Assembly (NCBI GenBank): GCA_019308625.1
Contig: JAFDHU010000077.1
Span: 1-9,852, forward strand
Origin: Deltaproteobacteria bacterium
GTDB lineage: Bacteria; Desulfobacterota; Desulfobaccia; Desulfobaccales; 0-14-0-80-60-11
Direction: 5' to 3'
Length of the DNA stretch: 9,852 nt
The notes under the pieces are model-generated. The model was not told the DNA's origin. It made no database searches and saw only the letters and a program-made list of their open reading frames with translations. Position 1 is the first letter of the stretch. Each line of letters starts with the position of its first letter. Shown one piece after another: positions 6,668 to 9,852 of this stretch. The position numbers were made by a program, and so were the translations under genes.

Positions 6668-7190
6668 AACGCCAACCTCCCTGCCAACCAAGTTCATAAT
6701 ATTGATAAACCGGCGCCAGTTTGAGAAAGTTCAGGGGCGCCAGCACGGCTTGGGTCAAACGGTGCACCTGGGCCTCCTCGGCCAGCCTCTCTGGCCAGGA
6801 GGCTTCAAACCGGGCCTGAAACCGGCTAAACCGCACAATGTGTACCAGCTCGTGAGTAAGAATGTAGCTGAACAGCGGCAGAGGCTCCAAACCTTTGCCG
6901 GACTGCAGGACCCTCAGGATGTTGTGGTCCTGCACACAGATGCGGTAAAAGTCAAAGGCTGCTGACGGCAGCAGCCGGTCAGACAGAAATCCCTGGTATT
7001 TGACCAACTGGGCCAGGGCATGGGAGGACACTTCCTCCCGCCGCAGGAACGCCAGGGTGAGAATGTCGTAACGGCAGCGCTGCCAATGGCTGTGGTTCAA
7101 CTTAAAGAAGTCACAAGTCATCTCCTCCGCGATGACCTGGGCCTCGCAGAGGAGCTCCCGGTGATAATGGTCAAAAAACCGATAGGCCAT
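6654..7190 (-). CDS. Uncharacterised HExxH-motif putative metallopeptidase-like protein
   Basis: 178 residues with no signal peptide or clear membrane segment. I do not recognise a named family. The central motif Y-I-L-T-H-E-L-V-H-I-V-R-F (109-121) is a zinc-peptidase H-E-x-x-H site in a helix (H113, E114, H117). About 21 residues downstream, L-A-E-E-A-Q-V-H offers E138 or E139, and H143, as a third ligand, as in gluzincin-type peptidases. The context is compatible with a small cytosolic metallopeptidase, but activity is not shown. The N-terminal 100 residues are mainly helical with several His and Cys residues and no known motif. The start at 7190 has only a weak AGG next to it, with AAAGGG about 15 bases upstream. 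It is the first gene of a three-gene operon, with the FmdB-type gene overlapping its end, and is divergent from the phosphotransferase gene. Confidence 0.75.
   Translation of the reverse strand: MAYRFFDHYHRELLCEAQVIAEEMTCDFFKLNHSHWQRCRYDILTLAFLRREEVSSHALAQLVKYQGFLSDRLLPSAAFDFYRICVQDHNILRVLQSGKGLEPLPLFSYILTHELVHIVRFSRFQARFEASWPERLAEEAQVHRLTQAVLAPLNFLKLAPVYQYYELGWQGGWRYAHL
6676..6681 (-). promoter_or_regulatory. Ribosome binding site setting the FmdB start
   Basis: GGGAGG on the minus strand lies 8 bases before the ATG at 6665-6667, inside the end of the upstream HExxH gene. It decides between this start and the in-frame ATG at 6695-6697. Confidence 0.7.
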
Positions 7191-7210
7191 AACCTGTTTT
7201 CAGCCCTTTA

Positions 7211-7238
7211 AAGTTAACATCTTCCCTTGTATTGTCAA
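7211..7238 (-). promoter_or_regulatory. Candidate promoter of the HExxH-FmdB-coiled-coil operon
   Basis: On the minus strand a perfect TTGACA (complement of 7233-7238) is followed after 16 bases by TAACTT (complement of 7211-7216), a weak -10 match. Transcription would begin roughly 14 bases before the ATG at 7190. The -35 lies inside the palindrome at 7229-7241. Confidence 0.35.
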
Positions 7239-7255
7239 TACCTTGGTGGTAAAAC
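7227..7255 (+). promoter_or_regulatory. Candidate extended -10 promoter of the phosphotransferase gene
   Basis: TGGTAAAAC (7247-7255) has the TGn extension plus four of six -10 matches. TTGTAT (7227-7232) lies 17 bases upstream as a poor -35. A start near 7262 would give a leader of about 25 bases carrying the strong ribosome binding site. Weak support. Confidence 0.3.
7229..7241. promoter_or_regulatory. Perfect 6+1+6 palindrome, possible operator
   Basis: GTATTG-T-CAATAC reads the same on both strands except for the centre. It sits in the 96-base divergent gap, overlapping the -35 of the minus-strand candidate promoter and the spacer of the plus-strand one. That is a typical place for a dimeric repressor site. 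The regulator is unknown. Confidence 0.35.
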
Positions 7256-7270
7256 GGGAACAAGCGTATC

Positions 7271-7280
7271 GGGGGGAGGG
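7271..7280 (+). promoter_or_regulatory. Ribosome binding site setting the phosphotransferase start
   Basis: GGGGGGAGGG ends 6 bases before the ATG at 7287. It makes that ATG the start in preference to the in-frame TTG at 7227, which has no such signal. Confidence 0.75.
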
Positions 7281-7286
7281 CCTTGC

Positions 7287-8039
7287 ATGCGGCGACTGCC
7301 TCGCCCACTGGAAAACCTGGCCCGGATGTTGACTTACATCCTTTGTCACCGTCCCGATGAGTTCGGCCTGGTCCTGGATGAGGAGGGCTTTATCCCCCTC
7401 AAGCAGTTGCTGGCGGCCTTGGCGGGGGAGCCGGGCTGGACCCATGTCCGGCGCCAGCAGGTGGAGCAGGTGGCCGCGCTCTGGCAACCTCCGGCCTTTG
7501 AAATCGCCGGGGACCGGATCCGGGGACTGGTTCCGGGTCCGGCGCAACTGCGCCGTCCTCCCGGGGAGGCCCCCCCTGCCCTGCTGCATGTGGGCATTCC
7601 GCCCAAGGCCCACGCCGCGGTGGCCGAGCGCGGCCTTAAGCCACGGCCGGGTAAAGAGTTGGTTCTGGCGGGCGACCCCCAAACGGCCCTGAAACTGGCC
7701 CGGCGGCGGTCTCCGGAGCCCGTTCTGGTCACCGTCCGGGCCCGGGCCGCGGCCCAGGCCGGGGTGGTCTTCCAGGGCTACGGCGAAGGCCTGTATCTGG
7801 CCCCGGCCATCCCCCGGGAGTATCTGCAGCTACCCCCTGCCGCCCCGGAGCCGGAGAGGCCCAAACCCAAGGCCAAGCCGGCTAGGCCGGAAATCCCCCT
7901 GCCGCCTGTGGGGGCCCTGGCGGGTGATTTGGCGGCGGCGATGAAAAAGGCCGGCAAAGCCGCCCGCAAAAAAGGCGAGCCGGCCTGGAAGACCGCCTCC
8001 CGCCGGGAGCGGCGCAAAAAGGGCGGCTCCAGGAGATAA
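7287..8039 (+). CDS. kptA: Divergent Tpt1/KptA-family RNA 2'-phosphotransferase
   Basis: 250 residues. The N-terminal lobe, L-A-R-M-L-T-Y-I-L-C-H-R-P-D-E-F-G-L-V-L (11-30) then D-E-E-G-F-I-P, is the signature of the NAD+-dependent enzyme that removes a 2'-phosphate from RNA. G-D-R-I-R-G (75-80) and A-R-R-R (138-141) match the second and third conserved arginine regions. The end of the second lobe (V-F-Q-G-Y-G-E-G-L-Y-L-A, then I-P-R-E-Y-L) also fits. Deviations are visible: the first catalytic Arg of the usual R-H-R/D-P is Cys (C20-H21), the usual Y-H-G-T reads L-H-V-G (100-103), and the usual H-V-H-L-S segment reads E-L-V-L-A (124-128). Activity may be altered or lost. A tail of about 65 residues after position 185 is rich in Pro, Lys and Arg and could bind RNA. 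The start is set by GGGGGGAGGG. Bacterial substrates of this family are generally unknown. Confidence 0.78.
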   Translation: MRRLPRPLENLARMLTYILCHRPDEFGLVLDEEGFIPLKQLLAALAGEPGWTHVRRQQVEQVAALWQPPAFEIAGDRIRGLVPGPAQLRRPPGEAPPALLHVGIPPKAHAAVAERGLKPRPGKELVLAGDPQTALKLARRRSPEPVLVTVRARAAAQAGVVFQGYGEGLYLAPAIPREYLQLPPAAPEPERPKPKAKPARPEIPLPPVGALAGDLAAAMKKAGKAARKKGEPAWKTASRRERRKKGGSRR

Positions 8040-8123
8040 GCGGTCTGAGCTGCAGTAATTGCATTAGCCCGGCTTTTGCCTCCGCCCGGTCCCCTGGGGC
8101 TGCCGATACCGGAAGGGGGTGCC

Positions 8124-8702
8124 ATGCCACCATCCTCCGTCTCACTTGACGGCCTCATCGTCCTGGGAGCCCGGCTGAACGCCCAGGGGCAGCCCGGCCG
8201 CGTCGGCCGCCTGCGCCTGGAGCACGCCTTGAGGGTCTGGCAGGACCAGGGCGGGCGGGCCTACCTCATTATCACCGGCGGCCCCACCCACGGCACCGCA
8301 GCCACGGAAGCCCGGGCCATGGCGGATTTTGCCCTGTCCTGGGCCGAGGCCGTCGGCGGCCAGGAGCTGCGGGACCAGCTGGCCGGCCGCCTCATCCTGG
8401 AGGAACACAGTCACAACACCCTGGCCTCTGCCCGCCACACCCTGCCCCTGATCCAAGCCCTCAAGCTGACCAACGTGGGGCTGGTCTCCGACGGCCTCCA
8501 TATCCGACGGGTGCATTACGTGTTCCGCCGCCATTTCCGCCGTCACCCCATCAACCTTCTCCCCCTGCCGGTTCCCGGGGTCATGAAGGCCTACTGGCGG
8601 AACCGGCGTTATCTCTGGCTGACCAAGATGACCCTGAGGGAGGGCGGCGCCTGGCTCAAGCTCCTGAGCCGCCGGGTCATTTTCGGAAGGCACCTGGAGT
8701 AA
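8124..8702 (+). CDS. YdcF/DUF218-family protein
   Basis: 192 residues, cytosolic by appearance (no membrane anchor). It has the family landmarks in order: L-I-V-L-G-A-R-L (11-18); R-L-x-x-A-L-x-V (30-38); I-I-T-G-G-P (49-54) followed by T-E-A-x-x-M (61-66); E-E-H-S-H-N-T-L-x-S-A (93-103); and V-S-D-G-L-H-I-R-R (121-129). This Rossmann-like family includes E. coli YdcF (reported to bind SAM) and SanA/ElyC-type envelope proteins. No single activity can be assigned here. The C-terminal 45 residues are basic (W-R-N-R-R, W-L-K-L-L-S-R-R). The start is ATG 8124 with GGAAGGGGG 4 bases upstream; a TTG 48 bases earlier lacks such a site. It lies 84 bases after the phosphotransferase gene in the same direction and may share its transcript. 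A long frame on the opposite strand (8142-8759) is a shadow of its codon bias. Confidence 0.88.
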   Translation: MPPSSVSLDGLIVLGARLNAQGQPGRVGRLRLEHALRVWQDQGGRAYLIITGGPTHGTAATEARAMADFALSWAEAVGGQELRDQLAGRLILEEHSHNTLASARHTLPLIQALKLTNVGLVSDGLHIRRVHYVFRRHFRRHPINLLPLPVPGVMKAYWRNRRYLWLTKMTLREGGAWLKLLSRRVIFGRHLE

Positions 8703-8789
8703 AGGGCTAGGCAGAAGAAATCCGGGATGATTTTCCCTGCCCTCCCCCACCATCCGCATGGCCGCCGAAGCTGCTTTCCATCGCCTTCT

Positions 8790-8827
8790 GGACCCTTGAG
8801 CCGGGTAGGCAGCCGGGGGGCCTTTTT
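8790..8827 (+). terminator. Candidate terminator after the YdcF-type gene
   Basis: GG-ACCC-TTG (8790-8798) can pair with the run of six G and the CC at 8815-8822, with one mismatch and two G-U pairs. Five T residues follow (8823-8827), then a further T-rich stretch. It lies 88 bases past the stop codon. The stem is imperfect. Confidence 0.4.
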
Positions 8828-8900
8828 AATTTTCTCCACAAACCTGCCTATGGGCCTTCCTTTCAAAGACCGTCACAAGGAGCCCTAGCTCCTAGGACGG

Positions 8901-8916
8901 ACAATATTCTCCCTTT
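8901..8916 (+). repeat. Imperfect direct repeat, copy 1
   Basis: ACAATATTCTCCCTTT. Copy 2 at 8982-8998 reads ACAATATTTCTTCCTTT, with one inserted T and one substitution. The copies lie on either side of the nuoE promoter. They could be regulator sites or a small duplication. Confidence 0.35.
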
Positions 8917-8930
8917 TCGGAAAAAAGTGC

Positions 8931-8959
8931 TTGACACACCATAGCCGAGGGATTAAAAA
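8931..8959 (+). promoter_or_regulatory. Sigma70-type promoter of nuoE-nuoF
   Basis: A perfect -35, TTGACA (8931-8936), is followed after 17 bases by TAAAAA (8954-8959, four of six to the -10 consensus) in an A+T-rich stretch. Transcription would begin near 8966, giving a leader of about 44 bases. This is the best promoter in the window. Confidence 0.6.
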
Positions 8960-8981
8960 TCAAAACCTAAAGAAAATTTTC

Positions 8982-8998
8982 ACAATATTTCTTCCTTT
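8982..8998 (+). repeat. Imperfect direct repeat, copy 2
   Basis: ACAATATTTCTTCCTTT, the partner of 8901-8916. It lies in the expected leader of nuoE, just before the start codon. TTCACAA at 8979-8985 overlaps its left end and is one half of a Rex-type site. The upstream partner half (TAAAGAA, 8968-8974) matches at only four of seven positions. Confidence 0.35.
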
Positions 8999-9009
8999 AT
9001 GGCTCAATC

Positions 9010-9636
9010 ATGCTGGAGATTAAACGCCCCGTCAGTGCGCCCCTAAGCCCCGAACAAATCGCCGCCATCCAGGAAGTCTGCCGTACGTTCCGGCAGGTGA
9101 AGGGGGGCTTGCTTCCTGCCCTGCACGCCGTCCAGAATATCTGCGGCAACTGGCTGCCGATGGAAGCCTTGCAGCAGATTTCCCAGGAAATGGACCTGCC
9201 CTACCCCTACCTGTACGGCGTTCTGAGCTTCTACACCATGTTCTCCACCCAACCCCGGGGCAAGTACATTATCCGTGTGTGTGAATCCCCGCCCTGCCAT
9301 ATTATGGGGGCGGAGAACCTGGTGGAGGTCCTCCAGGCGGAGTTGGGCGTGCAGATGGGGGAGACCACCCCCGACGGCCTCTTCACCCTGGAGCAGACCG
9401 CCTGCCTGGGGGTGTGCGAAGTGGCTCCGGCCATGCAGATCAACGAGGTGGTACACGGCAAGCTCACCCCGGAGCGAGTGAAGGCCATCCTGGCCGACTA
9501 CCGGGCTGGCAAGGCCCCGGATTACCGGCAGCTTCGCCGCACCACCAACCCCTTGAGCGAGTATCCCCCCAGCCCGGATGAGCTTAGCGTTCTTAGCAAC
9601 GTGGACCAGATAGACCCCATGAGCCTGGACGAATGA
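9010..9636 (+). CDS. nuoE: NuoE-type [2Fe-2S] subunit of an NADH-linked oxidoreductase, with a NuoF-like tail
   Basis: 208 residues. The thioredoxin-like [2Fe-2S] domain is complete: C-E-S-P-P-C gives C91 and C96, and C-L-G-V-C gives C132 and C136. The flanking patterns R-G-K-Y-I-I-R-V and T-T-P-D-G-L-F-T-L-E are typical of the family. In complex I, formate dehydrogenases and bifurcating hydrogenases this subunit sits beside the FMN/NADH subunit NuoF and passes electrons at the cytosolic arm. Ordinary NuoE ends near residue 165. Here about 40 further residues follow, and the last part (N-V-D-Q-I-D-P-M-S-L-D-E) resembles the N-terminus of NuoF proteins. The start at 9010 lacks a clear Shine-Dalgarno sequence. 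The stop overlaps the nuoF start (ATGA). Whether this is respiratory complex I or a soluble hydrogenase/formate dehydrogenase module cannot be decided without the downstream genes. Confidence 0.88.
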   Translation: MLEIKRPVSAPLSPEQIAAIQEVCRTFRQVKGGLLPALHAVQNICGNWLPMEALQQISQEMDLPYPYLYGVLSFYTMFSTQPRGKYIIRVCESPPCHIMGAENLVEVLQAELGVQMGETTPDGLFTLEQTACLGVCEVAPAMQINEVVHGKLTPERVKAILADYRAGKAPDYRQLRRTTNPLSEYPPSPDELSVLSNVDQIDPMSLDE

Positions 9637-9852
9637 CGGATGAAGAAGTGGTGGAGGTGGTGAAGGAGTCGGGCCTGCGCGGCCGGGGCGGCGCCGGCTT
9701 TCCTACCGGCCTGAAGTGGTCCTTCACCCGCCCCCTGCCCAAGCCCAAGTATATCATCTGCAATGCTGATGAAGGCGAGCCCGGCACCATCAAGGACCGC
9801 TACATCATGGAAGGCGACCCCCATCGGGTCCTGGAAGGCATGGCCATCGCCG
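9633..9852 (+). CDS. nuoF: NuoF-type FMN/NADH-binding subunit (partial, short N-terminus)
   Basis: The first 73 codons are present; the gene leaves the window on the right. G-L-R-G-R-G-G-A-G-F-P-T-G-L-K-W (14-29) is the glycine-rich FMN/NADH-binding motif. C-N-A-D-E-G-E-P-G-T-I-K-D-R (43-56) is the second family signature, with Ile at the place usually Phe or Tyr. The protein accepts NADH electrons onto FMN and passes them to iron-sulfur centres, together with NuoE. The N-terminus is unusually short: in E. coli and Thermus homologues a longer segment including a 'D-E/Y-Y-x-x-x-x-G-Y-x-x-A-x-x-x-L' helix precedes the V-K-x-S-G-L-R-G-R-G-G motif. Part of that segment appears instead at the end of nuoE. 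The ATG overlaps the nuoE stop, so translation is coupled. The upstream frame has a TAG 18 bases before, which rules out an earlier start in frame. Confidence 0.9.
   Translation, partial: MTDEEVVEVVKESGLRGRGGAGFPTGLKWSFTRPLPKPKYIICNADEGEPGTIKDRYIMEGDPHRVLEGMAIA

Larger units (their letters stand above)
8703..9009. other. 307-base gap with terminator, hairpins, repeat and promoter
   Basis: No gene is seen. From left to right it holds a terminator-like hairpin (8790-8827) and a switchable hairpin at 8878-8896. In the latter, AGGAGC/GCTCCT (8878-8883 with 8888-8893) and CCTAG/CTAGG (8884-8888 with 8892-8896) exclude each other. Two copies of an A+T-rich repeat and a promoter follow. The last 110 bases are much more A+T-rich than the genes around them. 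Confidence 0.7.

Noticed and set aside
8142..8759. Minus-strand 205-codon frame opposite the YdcF-type gene
   Set aside because: Shadow frame; the plus strand carries all DUF218 motifs and a strong ribosome site.

Overview
The window looks like a chromosomal segment of an anaerobic, G+C-rich Desulfobacterota (delta-proteobacterial) bacterium. This is an inference from the gene families: a Slp-type lipoprotein, a membrane-embedded spermidine-synthase-like protein, FmdB, and a NuoE/NuoF pair with a delta-type C-terminal extension. No rRNA, tRNA, insertion sequence, phage gene or CRISPR array is visible.

Left part (1-2225). A minus-strand gene cut by the window edge starts with a GspE/PilB-type N-terminal segment. 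It is followed by a minus-strand TrmJ-like RNA 2'-O-methyltransferase. Divergent from that, a plus-strand pair encodes a Slp-type outer-membrane lipoprotein and a Mth938-domain protein. A 364-base gap without a convincing gene follows.

Middle (2590-7190). A 734-residue membrane protein carries a spermidine-synthase-like Rossmann domain between two sets of membrane helices. It is coupled by a 9-base gap to a TIM-barrel amidohydrolase. The amidohydrolase converges, across a 154-base stretch containing three hairpins, on a three-gene minus-strand operon: an unrecognised HExxH protein, a FmdB-type zinc ribbon overlapping it by 14 bases, and an unrecognised charged coiled-coil protein.

Right part (7191-9852). 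A 96-base divergent promoter region holding a perfect 6+1+6 palindrome separates that operon from a Tpt1/KptA-like RNA 2'-phosphotransferase with a basic tail. A YdcF/DUF218 protein follows. After a terminator-like hairpin, a consensus -35 promoter drives nuoE-nuoF, which continue beyond the window.

The items most worth a second look are: (1) the nuoE/nuoF junction, where NuoF-type N-terminal sequence is fused to NuoE and about 16 residues appear to be missing; (2) the Tpt1 homologue with altered active-site motifs; (3) the spermidine-synthase-like membrane protein lacking the expected catalytic aspartate motif and showing an internal membrane-domain repeat; (4) the HExxH-FmdB-coiled-coil operon, which I cannot assign to a described system.
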